Of a DNA stretch of 64,000 nt, positions 8,414 through 15,854 are shown one piece after another. Position 1 is the first letter of the stretch. Each line of letters starts with the position of its first letter. The position numbers were made by a program, and so were the translations under genes. Source of the DNA: Sphingopyxis sp. MWB1 (GTDB taxonomy: Bacteria; Pseudomonadota; Alphaproteobacteria; Sphingomonadales; Sphingomonadaceae). The notes beneath the pieces are model-generated. The model was not told the origin of the DNA and did not search any database. It was given only the letters and a program-made list of their open reading frames with translations. The DNA is taken from positions 2,283,501 through 2,347,500 of the forward strand of contig NZ_JQFJ01000002.1 in assembly GCF_000763945.1 (NCBI RefSeq), in the 5' to 3' direction.

Positions 8414-8477
8414 GGCAAATCGGCCAAAATCGCAAGCCGCCGATCCGATTCCACGCTTTTCTGCCGCTTCGGTCAAT

Positions 8478-8493
8478 TGGCACGGCTCCTGCA
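8478..8493 (+). promoter_or_regulatory. Sigma-54 (-24/-12) promoter of the psp operon
   Basis: TGGCACG-N4-CTGCA matches the sigma-54 consensus TGGCACG-N4-TTGCA at all but one position, with the GG and GC doublets at the right spacing. Transcription would start near 8504, 51 bp before the first small gene. The divergent gene encodes PspF, a sigma-54 activator, which makes the call strong. Confidence 0.88.
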
Positions 8494-8554
8494 AAGTTGG
8501 GAATGAACCGGCACCATAAAGGGCCGGAGCAGCGAAAAATGAAAGGTTGGATTG

Positions 8555-8722
8555 ATGAAGCCGATTTTTGCCCAGACCGCGACCGTTGCCCTGAGTGCCA
8601 TGGGTGCGCTGGCGATTCTTGTTGGCGCCATCGACCAGCCCGTCGCCGCCCAGATGGCCGGGTCCCCCACCGGCGCGCTTGTGGCCGCTGCAGCATCCCC
8701 GGCGGTCGGCCCCACGGCCTGA
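8555..8722 (+). CDS. Small exported or membrane peptide, first gene of psp transcript (55 aa)
   Basis: A 55-codon ORF from ATG 8555 to TGA 8722. It begins MKPIFAQTATVAL, has a hydrophobic segment (residues about 9-25, VALSAMGALAILVGA) and then an Ala/Pro/Gly-rich tail. The segment could be a signal anchor or a cleavable signal peptide ending near PVAA. An AAAGG ribosome site lies 8 bases before the ATG. It starts about 50 bp after the sigma-54 promoter, so it would be the most promoter-proximal gene of the stress operon. No homology is recognised. Its reading frame, ribosome site and position support it; expression is unproven. Confidence 0.6.
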   Translation: MKPIFAQTATVALSAMGALAILVGAIDQPVAAQMAGSPTGALVAAAASPAVGPTA

Positions 8723-8728
8723 CTGTTG

Positions 8729-8772
8729 CTGGTGCCGGGGCCTCTCTCCCCCTTGCCCCGCCCCGGCACCAG
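8729..8772 (+). other. Stable intercistronic hairpin before pspA
   Basis: CTGGTGCCGGGG (8729-8740) pairs perfectly with CCCCGGCACCAG (8761-8772), a 12-bp GC-rich stem with a 20-nt pyrimidine-rich loop, followed by A-rich sequence and not by a T-run. It therefore looks like an mRNA processing or stability element between the small first gene and pspA, not a terminator. Confidence 0.6.
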
Positions 8773-8818
8773 AAAAATTCAAAAAAGGGTCTCAAGAGTT
8801 TCGACAGGAGTTAAGTAA

Positions 8819-9481
8819 ATGGGTATTTTTTCACGAACCCGCGACATCATCGCCGCCAATGTCACCGATCTGCTTGATCGGGCGGAAAATCCGGAAAAGA
8901 TGATCCGTCAGATCATCTTTGAAATGAACGAAACGCTTGTCGAAGTTCGTGCCTCGGCCGCGCGCACCATCGCCGACCAAAAGGAAATGCGCCGCCATAT
9001 CGCCAAGCTTGAAAGCTTGCAGGACAGCTGGAAGGAAAAGGCCGAGCTGGCCCTGTCGAAAGATCGGGAAGATCTCGCCACCGCCGCTTTGGTCGAAAAG
9101 CAGAAGGCCGGCGAAATGGCGGATCGCCTGAAGGCCGAGATTGCCGTGCTCGACGATGCGCTCAAGGGCTATGAGGCCGATATCCTCAAGCTGCAAAAGA
9201 AGCTCAGCGAAGCCCGCGCCCGCCAGTCCAGCATCGTCAACCGCCTCGAAAGCGCCGAAAATCTCTACAAGCTGCGCGAAATGACCAATGGCGACCGCGT
9301 CGAGGATGCCTTCTCGCGCTTTGAAATTCTCGAGCGCCGCGTCGATGAAGCCGAAGGCCGCGCCGATGCCCTGGGCCTTGGATATAAAAAATCGCTCGAC
9401 GAAGAAATTGCGGAACTTCAGGCCGCCGACAAGGTCGCCGATGAACTCGCCGCACTGAAAGCCGCTCAGGGTAAGAAATAA
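8819..9481 (+). CDS. pspA: Phage shock protein A
   Basis: PspA (220 aa; E. coli 222 aa) is a peripheral inner-membrane protein of the PspA/IM30/Vipp1 (ESCRT-III-like) family. It binds and inhibits PspF, and under stress assembles on damaged membrane. The N-terminal amphipathic helix MGIFSRTRDIIAANVTDLLD is followed by almost continuous coiled coil to residue 215, with the family stretch NPEKMIRQIIFEM. AGGAG lies 8 bases before the ATG, so the start is firm. It is followed 12 bp later by pspB. All core features for a functional PspA are present. Confidence 0.97.
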   Translation: MGIFSRTRDIIAANVTDLLDRAENPEKMIRQIIFEMNETLVEVRASAARTIADQKEMRRHIAKLESLQDSWKEKAELALSKDREDLATAALVEKQKAGEMADRLKAEIAVLDDALKGYEADILKLQKKLSEARARQSSIVNRLESAENLYKLREMTNGDRVEDAFSRFEILERRVDEAEGRADALGLGYKKSLDEEIAELQAADKVADELAALKAAQGKK

Positions 9482-9493
9482 GGAGCCGGACCG

Positions 9494-9766
9494 ATGGAAG
9501 AAATCATTATCGTCCCGATTGTTATCGGAACACTCTTCCTCGGTCTGCCCTGGCTGATCCTTCACTATATTACCAAGTGGAAACAGGCCAAGACGCTGAC
9601 CGGAGAGGATGAGCAACTATTGGATGAACTTTATGATACGGCGCGGCGGCTCGAAAATCGTCTGCATACCGTCGAACGTATCATCAGCGCCGACAATCCC
9701 GATTTCCGCCCTGCGGTACGTAGTGATGACGAATTGGCGCAGCTCGAACTGAACAGGAGGAACTGA
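9494..9766 (+). CDS. pspB: Phage shock protein B
   Basis: PspB (90 aa) is a small inner-membrane protein that with PspC senses envelope stress and recruits PspA. It has one transmembrane helix (residues about 5-24, IVPIVIGTLFLGLPWLILHY), the basic KWKQAK boundary and a cytoplasmic leucine-zipper-like coil, LDELYDTARRLENRLHTVE, ending RIISADNPDF. The last part matches the E. coli PspB pattern RIQALESILDAEHPNW. It is separated by 1 bp from pspC. The LENRLHTVERI signature recurs in five later genes of this operon. Confidence 0.93.
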   Translation: MEEIIIVPIVIGTLFLGLPWLILHYITKWKQAKTLTGEDEQLLDELYDTARRLENRLHTVERIISADNPDFRPAVRSDDELAQLELNRRN

Positions 9767-9767
9767 G

Positions 9768-10148
9768 ATGTCTGCCAGCCGCACAAAATTTTATCTCGAT
9801 AAACAAAATGCCAAATGGAGCGGTGTGTGCGCGGGGATCGCGGACTATAGCGGCATTGATGCGCTGTGGGTGCGCGTGGGCGCGGTGCTGCTGACCCTGA
9901 TGGGCGGCTTCCCCTGGACACTGCTCGCTTACTGGATGGTCGCCTGGATGGCGACGCCCAAGCCGCTGACGCTCTATGGATCACAGGAAGAGGCGAAATT
10001 CTGGCAGGGCGTGCGGAGCAATCCCACCGCCTCCACCCGCGATATCAAGTCGCGCTTCCGCGACATCGACCGCCGGCTCGCCGATATCGAACTTTACTAC
10101 ACAAGCCATAACCGCCGGCTCGCCGACGAGATTGACGCGCTGCGCTGA
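9768..10148 (+). CDS. pspC: Phage shock protein C with coiled-coil tail
   Basis: PspC (126 aa) is the membrane partner of PspB. The PspC domain spans residues 7-65: KFYLDKQNAKWSGVCAGIAD, then VRVGAVLLTLMG and a second hydrophobic stretch PWTLLAYWMVAWMAT. The cytosolic tail (about 85-126) is a helix ending RRLADIELYYTSHNRRLADE-IDALR, which closely resembles the C-terminal LadEIdxLR ends of the small proteins downstream. AGGAGG just before the ATG is a strong ribosome site. A 33-bp gap separates it from the next gene. Confidence 0.95.
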   Translation: MSASRTKFYLDKQNAKWSGVCAGIADYSGIDALWVRVGAVLLTLMGGFPWTLLAYWMVAWMATPKPLTLYGSQEEAKFWQGVRSNPTASTRDIKSRFRDIDRRLADIELYYTSHNRRLADEIDALR

Positions 10149-10181
10149 TCGCGCGGACGAACAGACACAGGGAGAATAATT

Positions 10182-10481
10182 ATGAACTGGGGCGGCCCGA
10201 CTTTTGTCCTCGCGATCATCGCCTTGTCGATCGGCGGCTGGATGTTCACCACATGGATCCGCGCCAAACATGGCTACCCCATCGAAAATGAATGGGGCGG
10301 GACGGTTCATCGAAACGACGCTGACGCTGATCGAAAAATCGCGCTGCTCAGCGATGATAATGCCAAGCTTGCTGACAAGATTGTTCGTCTGGAAGAGCGC
10401 ATCTCGGTCCTCGAACGGATCGCGACCGACGCCAATGGGCAGGCGGCGCAGCTTGCCGACCAGATTGATCGCTTGCGCTGA
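10182..10481 (+). CDS. PspB-like small membrane protein 1 (99 aa)
   Basis: A one-helix membrane protein: transmembrane segment at residues about 7-26 (TFVLAIIALSIGGWMFTTWI), then RAKHGYPIENEWGG, then a coiled coil with LEERISVLERIATD and a final DQIDRLR. The coil signature matches PspB (LENRLHTVERI), and the ending matches the PspC tail. It is a clear paralog of the next gene: both have GGW, TTW, K-GYP and EN-WG in register. GGGAGA precedes the ATG. It lies on the psp transcript and probably joins the PspB/PspC membrane complex; that role is inferred. Confidence 0.85.
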   Translation: MNWGGPTFVLAIIALSIGGWMFTTWIRAKHGYPIENEWGGTVHRNDADADRKIALLSDDNAKLADKIVRLEERISVLERIATDANGQAAQLADQIDRLR

Positions 10482-10498
10482 CACGGGGGAGAGAGATT

Positions 10499-10819
10499 GT
10501 GGACAAGTTGATTTTCGTAACCGAAATCGCCCCGATCGCCGCGCTGATCGTTGCTCTTGGGGTCGGAGGCTGGGTGATCACCACCTGGCTGCGGATTAAA
10601 AATGGTTATCCGCTCGAAAATAGCTGGGGCAAGGCCATCTATCCCCAGACCAGCAAGGAAGCGCTGGAGCGGGTCAAGCTGATCAGCCAGGAAAATGCCC
10701 AGCTTCGCGCCGAACTGGGTTCGGTCAAGGACCGCCTCGCCGTGGTCGAGCGCATCGTCACCGATGAAGGCCACCGGCTGAGCCACGAGATTGAGGCGCT
10801 GCGGCGTCCGGCGAACTGA
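10499..10819 (+). CDS. PspB-like small membrane protein 2 (106 aa)
   Basis: Near-duplicate in design of the preceding protein: a transmembrane helix at residues about 11-31 (APIAALIVALGVGGWVITTW), the shared LRIKNGYPLENSWGKA motif, a longer coiled coil (about 50-100) with VKDRLAVVERIVTD, and the ending HEIEALRRPAN. The GTG start at 10499 is supported by GGGGAGAGA just upstream. The intergenic gap is 17 bp. The pair probably arose by tandem duplication. Expected location is the inner membrane with the coil in the cytoplasm, like PspB. Confidence 0.85.
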   Translation: MDKLIFVTEIAPIAALIVALGVGGWVITTWLRIKNGYPLENSWGKAIYPQTSKEALERVKLISQENAQLRAELGSVKDRLAVVERIVTDEGHRLSHEIEALRRPAN

Positions 10820-10832
10820 GAGGATCGATCCC

Positions 10833-11108
10833 GTGGACAAGGCTTATTTCATACTCGGCTTCTTTTTCATCGTCGTCGCCATTCCGGTAATTTTCGGCGT
10901 GGTAGGCGAAGCCCATAGGCGCCATATGAAATTCAAGGAAAAGCAGCTTCAGGCGATATCGAACGAAACCGCCGAAAAGGCGGCCCAATATGCGGCGCAA
11001 ACCCAAAGGTTGGAGCAGCGTGTCCGCGTGCTGGAGCGTATCGTGACTGATCGCGGCGCCCATGTTGCCGACGAGATTGAGAAGCTGCGCGACGCGCCGC
11101 TCAATTAA
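10833..11108 (+). CDS. PspB-like small membrane protein 3 (91 aa)
   Basis: A transmembrane helix at residues about 4-24 (AYFILGFFFIVVAIPVIFGV) is followed by a coiled coil rich in Glu, Lys and Gln, with LEQRVRVLERIVTD and the closing ADEIEKLRDAPLN. The GTG start at 10833 (sequence VDKAYF) is chosen because AGAGGA lies 8 bases upstream; the frame extends further, but that part overlaps the previous gene and lacks a ribosome site. It shares the C-terminal signature, but not the GYPxEN motif, with its two upstream neighbours. Confidence 0.82.
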   Translation: MDKAYFILGFFFIVVAIPVIFGVVGEAHRRHMKFKEKQLQAISNETAEKAAQYAAQTQRLEQRVRVLERIVTDRGAHVADEIEKLRDAPLN

Positions 11109-11133
11109 AAGAAAAGCGAGAGGATATTCCCCC

Positions 11134-11397
11134 ATGAATCCCTTTGAAATGGTTATCGGCATTGTTCTGATCGTGACGATCGGCAGTATATTGCGTGCCA
11201 AATATGGCGTTCGCCGCGACCGCCACGGCAATGAATATACCGCCCCGGTCAATGATGCCGAAACCAAGGCGCTGCAGGCCGAAATTCGCGCGCTCAAAGA
11301 CCGTATTCAGGTGCTCGAACGCATCGCCACCGACAATAACCGTGCCGTTAGTCTGGACGAGGAAATCGAACGGCTGCGCGACCGGTCCCATCCTTGA
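11134..11397 (+). CDS. PspB-like small membrane protein 4 (87 aa)
   Basis: MNPFEMVIGIVLIVTIGSIL is a short N-terminal membrane helix, followed by RAKYGVRRDRHGNEY and a coil with LKDRIQVLERIATD, ending DEEIERLRDRSHP. The RAKYG segment corresponds to the RAKHG and RIKNG segments of proteins 1 and 2. The ATG at 11134 is preferred; GAGAGGA lies about 10 bases upstream. It is 25 bp from the previous gene and 24 bp from the next, keeping the compact operon spacing. Confidence 0.82.
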   Translation: MNPFEMVIGIVLIVTIGSILRAKYGVRRDRHGNEYTAPVNDAETKALQAEIRALKDRIQVLERIATDNNRAVSLDEEIERLRDRSHP

Positions 11398-11421
11398 TGT
11401 GACGTGAAAGGAGCCCACTCC

Positions 11422-11679
11422 ATGGCTGCTCTTCCCTCTGACTTCAGTCTGAACCTGTTGTTCGCCGCGGTCTCGCTGAGCGCTATCGCCGTGATCAGCC
11501 TAGTTGCACTGCGCGGCTGGCGCGACTGGATCCAGCTCAAGCGTGAAGAATTGGCCGCTTTGCGCGGTCAGGAAATGGCCGATCCTGCGCCCCATCATAC
11601 GGGCTCGCGGATCGAGATTGCCGACCTCAAGGAACGGCTGCGCAAGCTGGAGGCGATTGCCGCAGGCGTCGATCTTTAA
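11422..11679 (+). CDS. PspB-like small membrane protein 5 (85 aa)
   Basis: Last of the small psp-operon proteins. A transmembrane helix at residues about 8-29 (FSLNLLFAAVSLSAIAVISL) leads to RGWRDWIQLKREELAALRG and a short coil with LKERLRKLEAIAAG. The signature is degenerate (LEAIAAG instead of LERIATD) and the terminal EIxxLR is missing, so it is the most diverged copy. AAAGGAG before the ATG at 11422 fixes the start. No obvious terminator follows before the next gene, 105 bp downstream. Confidence 0.8.
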   Translation: MAALPSDFSLNLLFAAVSLSAIAVISLVALRGWRDWIQLKREELAALRGQEMADPAPHHTGSRIEIADLKERLRKLEAIAAGVDL

Positions 11680-11784
11680 CGCGCCCGGACGCCGACAGCA
11701 TGCACCGCCCCCTTCTTGCGGCCCTATTTTTCCTGCGATAGGCTCGTCCCTCATAATCGGGGCATGAGATGATCGGGGGCGGCA

Positions 11785-12318
11785 GTGAGTAAAAAATGGA
11801 TTTATGCCGGGCTGGGCGCGGCCTTTTTGCTGGGCGCCGCCGCTCTCACCTCTCCCTATTATGCGGTGAAGCAGTTTCGCTCGGCGGCGGAGGCCGGGGA
11901 CGTCAAAGCGCTCGAAAGTGCGGTCGATTTTCCCGCTGTCCGTCGCAGCCTCAAATCGCAGATGACCCTGGCTTTGAACCAGCAAATGGGCGGCGAGTCC
12001 CACAGGGCAGGCAATCCGTTCGCAAAACTGGGCAGGGCGGTGGCCCCGGCCTTGGTCGATCGGCTCGTCGACAGGGTTGTGACACCGAAAGGGATGGCAA
12101 ATCTGGCGAAAAATGGCGGCGTAGGCGAAAAAGTGGGCGCCGCGACCGAGACCCAGCCGCTCCAGGTCTCCTATGGCTACAGCGGCCTCAACCGGTTTCA
12201 CTTGAAGCTCAATCAAAGCGCGTCCGCCAAAAATGCCGCCACCCTTTATTTCGAACGGGAGGGGGTGTTCGGGTGGAAGGTCAAGCAGGTCGAACTGCCG
12301 CTGGGCGCACTGGAATAG
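11785..12318 (+). CDS. DUF2939 family protein
   Basis: A 177-aa protein with an N-terminal signal anchor (WIYAGLGAAFLLGAAALTSP, residues about 5-24) and a periplasmic domain of DUF2939 type: SPYYAVKQFRSAAEAGDVKALESAVDFPAVRRSL, then a variable basic middle and a beta-rich C-terminal part, SYGYSGLNRFHLKL. Function is unknown. The GTG start has GGGGG about 6 bases upstream. It follows the psp small genes on the same strand, but after a 105-bp gap, so membership of that operon is uncertain. Confidence 0.78.
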   Translation: MSKKWIYAGLGAAFLLGAAALTSPYYAVKQFRSAAEAGDVKALESAVDFPAVRRSLKSQMTLALNQQMGGESHRAGNPFAKLGRAVAPALVDRLVDRVVTPKGMANLAKNGGVGEKVGAATETQPLQVSYGYSGLNRFHLKLNQSASAKNAATLYFEREGVFGWKVKQVELPLGALE

Positions 12319-12411
12319 CCACGCTGATCCAGGGCCGCTCGGCCCTCGGTGTCGCTGCCCCAGGCCGCACGCCCTCTTCCATCCCGGCGGCACTTCTGCC
12401 ACTGCGGCGCT

Positions 12412-12834
12412 ATGCGTAGCCTTTCCGATATTTTCGAAGAATATGATTTTCTCGACAGCGATGACCGCTATCGCCTGCTCATTGATCTGGGGCGCGAGCT
12501 GGAACCCATGCCCGACGCGCTCAAGACCGACGCCACGCTCGTGCGCGGCTGTTCGGCCAGCGTCTGGGTCTATCCGGTGCCGCAGGGCGACGGACAGGAA
12601 GCAGGACGGCTCCATTTCCTGGCTGACAGCAATGCCGCGATCACCAAGGGGATCGTCGCGCTCGTCCTCGCCGCTGTGCAGGACAAGCCCGCCGCTGAAG
12701 TCGCCGCAATGGACATAGCGGGCGCCCTCGCCCCCTTCGACCTCACCCGCCAGCTCTCGTCAAACCGAACCCAGGGCGTCCCCAACATGATCGCCCTTGT
12801 CCAGCACACCGCCCGCCGCATCGCGGAGGGCTAG
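12412..12834 (+). CDS. sufE: Cysteine desulfuration protein SufE
   Basis: SufE (140 aa) accepts persulfide sulfur from the SufS cysteine desulfurase and passes it to the Suf Fe-S scaffold in the cytosol. The start MRSLSDIFEEYDFLDSDDRY is typical, and the acceptor cysteine lies in VRGCSASVWV (Cys near residue 47). The fold continues through SNAAITKGIVALVLAA and LSSNRTQGVPNMI. I start at 12412, where the family begins; upstream in-frame sequence is non-homologous. No other suf gene is in the window, so it stands apart from the usual suf cluster. Confidence 0.93.
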   Translation: MRSLSDIFEEYDFLDSDDRYRLLIDLGRELEPMPDALKTDATLVRGCSASVWVYPVPQGDGQEAGRLHFLADSNAAITKGIVALVLAAVQDKPAAEVAAMDIAGALAPFDLTRQLSSNRTQGVPNMIALVQHTARRIAEG

Positions 12835-12880
12835 GCAAGCGCGCGCGAACCCGCGCCTGCGCCGACCGCTCAAAGCCCCG

Positions 12881-12923
12881 TAAAAAAGGGCGCGGAAGTC
12901 TCCTCCCGCGCCCTGATTTTTTT
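12881..12923. terminator. Bidirectional terminator, sufE / TonB receptor
   Basis: AGGGCGCGG (12887-12895) pairs perfectly with CCGCGCCCT (12906-12914). The plus strand continues GATTTTTTT and the minus strand TTTTTT, so both converging genes can end here. Confidence 0.88.
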
Positions 12924-12938
12924 GCGTGTCGCTGTGGC

Positions 12939-15557
12939 TTAGAAACCGACGATGATCGAACCAATGAAGGTGCGCGGCGCACCAATTTGGACGAACGGCA
13001 CCGAATTATTGGCCAGCTGACCATCGAAACCGCCGACGTAAAGTTTGTCGAACAGGTTGGTTACGTTGAACTGGAAATAGGTCTTGTCACCCAGGCCGGC
13101 CCATTCCAGGCCCAGCCGCGCGTCCAGGTCGACGAGGGTGTAGCCCGGCGCCTTTGCGCCATAAACGACCGTCTTCGGAACGCCGTTGATCGTTTGATCC
13201 AGCGGAGTGTTCTGGTCGTTCACATAACGCGGTCCCGTACGCTTCACCTGCGCGCCCAGTTCCACCGGCCCCAAGATAGCCTGTACGCGGCCACCAAAGG
13301 TATAGACCGGGGCACCCGATTCCCGCTTGCCGGCAGTCGGAGCGAAGATCGGATCGCCGATCGCTGCACAATTGGGGCCAACCGCTGGGCAAACGCCATT
13401 CTGCACATCGTCCTTGATCTTCGATTTGAGGTACGAACCAAAGGCCGTCACTGCAAATTCGGGGATCGGGCGAACGGCCAGGCTGCCGTCGATGCCGTAT
13501 TTGTCAACACGGCCAAGGTTACGATAGACGTTACGCTCGGTCTCCGGGTCGAAGGACGAGGCCAGACGATCGTTGAAGATCGTGTACCACAGGCCGACCT
13601 GCGCCTGGATCTGGCTGGTCGTATAACGAACGCCCAGATCGAAATTGTCGGTGGTTTCCGGCTTCGGATTGGCCGATTCCGTGTCCGCCGGGAAATAAAA
13701 GGCATTATAAAGATTATCGGTTCCCGGGACCTGAACGCCCTTCGAATAATTGGCGAAAAGGCTGACATCGTCGGTGGCATCAAATGTCAGGCCGACGTTC
13801 GGGGTGAATTTGTTATACTTGCGAATGCGCTGCTGCGGGCCTTGTACCGGCGCGACGATGTTGCTTGGCGGCGTGGTGGTGCGGTCGATGCCAATCACCA
13901 CCGTCGGATTGGCAGCGAGCCAGGCGGCGAGACCCGCCTCGTTGGTACCGAAACATTCGACGAAGCCGGTGACGCTCGACGTCGCGCAATAATTGTTCAG
14001 CTCGCGCTTGAACATCTTGTACGAACCGCCGACTTGCAGCGTGAGGCGACCGAATTCACCGCGATATTCACCCCCGACGAGGTTCAGGCTGGCGATCGAC
14101 TTGCGGTCGCGCTTTTGCAGGACATTTCCGTTCACGTCGGTGAGCGGATCATTGACGGGGAAGGGATCGACAGCCGAACCGTCGAGGTTGAGGAAACCCG
14201 TTTCCCCCGTCTGGCGATGACGTGCGCGGTCATAGCTGTAAAAGACGCGGAAGGTGTGGATATCCATTTCATAGCGCAGACCGGCGATCAGGCCATAACG
14301 GTTGGTCTGCGTCTGGCTCGGTGCAAGAACGCGGACCGAATCGAGAATGTCACCGTCGCCATTGAGGTCGCGGCCATAATAAGGGGAGCCGCCAATATAG
14401 CCGGTTTGAAGCGAAACGCCCGGACCGGGATCGACATCGCGGAAACCTTCTTGGCCGACAGCGGTCCCGCCGCCATTCGCTTTCACATATTGAAAGCTGG
14501 GATCGACCGTCAGCACCAGGCCTTCGGCGAGGGTGAAGCGCGAATTCAGGCGAACATTGCCCGTGTTGGAAGGGTTCATTCGCTCGTCAAAAGTCGAGCC
14601 GCAGCTGTTGGCCGCGTCTACCTGGCCCGGGCGAGCGACGGTGTTGATCTGACAGCGGGCAATACCATAGTCGCGATCTTCCTTGCTCTGCGGGAAGATG
14701 TTGGGGACAAAGTTTGACGCGGTATTGTGCAGATTGCGCAGGCCCACGGAACCGAAGAAATTGTTACGGTTCTCATTATAATGGCCCGACAGTGCGACAA
14801 AATCACCATCCTCGCCAATGGGCTGATAGATTTTGCCGTTGAACTGCTTCTTGTTGATGCGCCCGCGACGCGATTCAAAGGTCGGCTGGTCGACATTGCC
14901 AAAGACCGTGTCGTTCGTTGCGGTGCTGGCCGAGAAGAAGGCGCGGGTGCCCCAGGGCGTCAGGATGCCGGTGTCGACCATGCCAAAGATGCGGAAGAAG
15001 TTAAAATCGCCGGCTGAACCGACCATCTTGACGCCAAACTCTTCACCCGGCGTACGGGTGCGATAGTTTACCGTCGATCCCGAAGCGGCGGCAGTCGGGC
15101 TGTCGACATCGGTCGAGCCGAGGTTAACATTGACCTGGTCGATCAGCTCGGGGTCGAGCTGCTGGTTCGAGTAGAGGGCGTAATTCCCCGAATCATTAAG
15201 GGGGATGCCGTCGAAGGTCTGGTTAATACGGGTGTTGTCGAACCCGCGGATCGTCATCTTGCCGCCCGCCGAGCCAAAGGGGTCGTTATTCTGGAAGCTG
15301 ACACCCGGCAGCTGGTTAATCAGATCATTAACAGTCTGCCCCGGCGACTGACGCGCGATAAATTCCTGGGTCAATACGACCTTGGCCTTGGGCGTATCCG
15401 GCGTAACCACTCCGGCCACGCCCTGGTTGGCGCGCGCGCCCGTGACGATGATCTCATTTTCGAAATCTTGTGAACCGGTCGACTGGGCGAAGGCCGGGGT
15501 GGTGAGCGCGAGCGGAAGCAGCGCGGCGCCAGCGGCGAGCGAATGACGTAGGTGCAT
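12939..15557 (-). CDS. TonB-dependent outer-membrane receptor
   Basis: An 872-aa receptor that would import a ligand across the outer membrane using TonB energy. A 25-residue signal peptide (HSLAAGAALLPLALTTPAFA) is followed by the TonB-box-like region EIIVTGARA, the plug domain (QTVNDLINQLPGVSFQN, MTIRGFDNTRINQTFDGIPL) and a beta barrel ending in the C-terminal phenylalanine of VGF. The ATG at 15557 starts the signal peptide and has AAGGGGA upstream; a longer reading to 15665 is rejected. The ligand is not evident: no siderophore or vitamin gene is adjacent. Confidence 0.93.
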   Translation of the reverse strand: MHLRHSLAAGAALLPLALTTPAFAQSTGSQDFENEIIVTGARANQGVAGVVTPDTPKAKVVLTQEFIARQSPGQTVNDLINQLPGVSFQNNDPFGSAGGKMTIRGFDNTRINQTFDGIPLNDSGNYALYSNQQLDPELIDQVNVNLGSTDVDSPTAAASGSTVNYRTRTPGEEFGVKMVGSAGDFNFFRIFGMVDTGILTPWGTRAFFSASTATNDTVFGNVDQPTFESRRGRINKKQFNGKIYQPIGEDGDFVALSGHYNENRNNFFGSVGLRNLHNTASNFVPNIFPQSKEDRDYGIARCQINTVARPGQVDAANSCGSTFDERMNPSNTGNVRLNSRFTLAEGLVLTVDPSFQYVKANGGGTAVGQEGFRDVDPGPGVSLQTGYIGGSPYYGRDLNGDGDILDSVRVLAPSQTQTNRYGLIAGLRYEMDIHTFRVFYSYDRARHRQTGETGFLNLDGSAVDPFPVNDPLTDVNGNVLQKRDRKSIASLNLVGGEYRGEFGRLTLQVGGSYKMFKRELNNYCATSSVTGFVECFGTNEAGLAAWLAANPTVVIGIDRTTTPPSNIVAPVQGPQQRIRKYNKFTPNVGLTFDATDDVSLFANYSKGVQVPGTDNLYNAFYFPADTESANPKPETTDNFDLGVRYTTSQIQAQVGLWYTIFNDRLASSFDPETERNVYRNLGRVDKYGIDGSLAVRPIPEFAVTAFGSYLKSKIKDDVQNGVCPAVGPNCAAIGDPIFAPTAGKRESGAPVYTFGGRVQAILGPVELGAQVKRTGPRYVNDQNTPLDQTINGVPKTVVYGAKAPGYTLVDLDARLGLEWAGLGDKTYFQFNVTNLFDKLYVGGFDGQLANNSVPFVQIGAPRTFIGSIIVGF

Positions 15558-15654
15558 TTGAGCGTGTCCCCTTGATTGGTAACCATTGGTGGGGGGCGCT
15601 AAGGCTTGCGCCGCCCGACCTGCGAGCGCCCCTGACGCCCGCGTGTGGCACGAT

Positions 15655-15674
15655 TGTGACAGCAAATGTGACAG
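15655..15674 (-). promoter_or_regulatory. Tandem TGTGACAG repeats upstream of TonB receptor
   Basis: TGTGACAG occurs at 15655-15662 and 15667-15674, spaced 12 bp, about 100 bp upstream of the receptor start (CTGTCACA on the coding strand). Paired short repeats in a promoter region suggest binding by a regulator or a specialised sigma factor. No Fur-like palindrome is seen. The role is inferred from position only. Confidence 0.3.
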
Positions 15675-15800
15675 TGCAAGCCAAGCGCGCCGCAGCGGAG
15701 GAGGCGAGCCACGGAAAAGCGCGCAATTTCATTGCGCGACCGCTTTTCTTAACCGGCGCGCTTATATTTTTCTCTGCAACTGTTGCTGCAATGCAACATT

Positions 15801-15838
15801 AAAAAGGCCCGGAGCGGGATTGCGCGCCGGGCCTTTTC
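15801..15838 (-). terminator. Terminator of clpX
   Basis: AAAAGGCCCGG (15802-15812) pairs perfectly with CCGGGCCTTTT (15827-15837) around a 14-nt loop, followed on the minus strand by TTTTT. It lies 17 bp past the clpX stop. The 250 bp between here and the TonB receptor start hold that receptor's promoter region and no gene. Confidence 0.85.
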
Positions 15839-15854
15839 GAATCGGGAAAGCGAA

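Noticed and set aside
12987-14717. 576-aa plus-strand ORF opposite the TonB receptor
   Set aside because: It lies wholly antisense to a well-supported receptor gene, has shadow-type composition rich in Arg, Ala, Ile and Gly, and shows no recognisable domain. Long antisense frames are common in GC-rich genomes.
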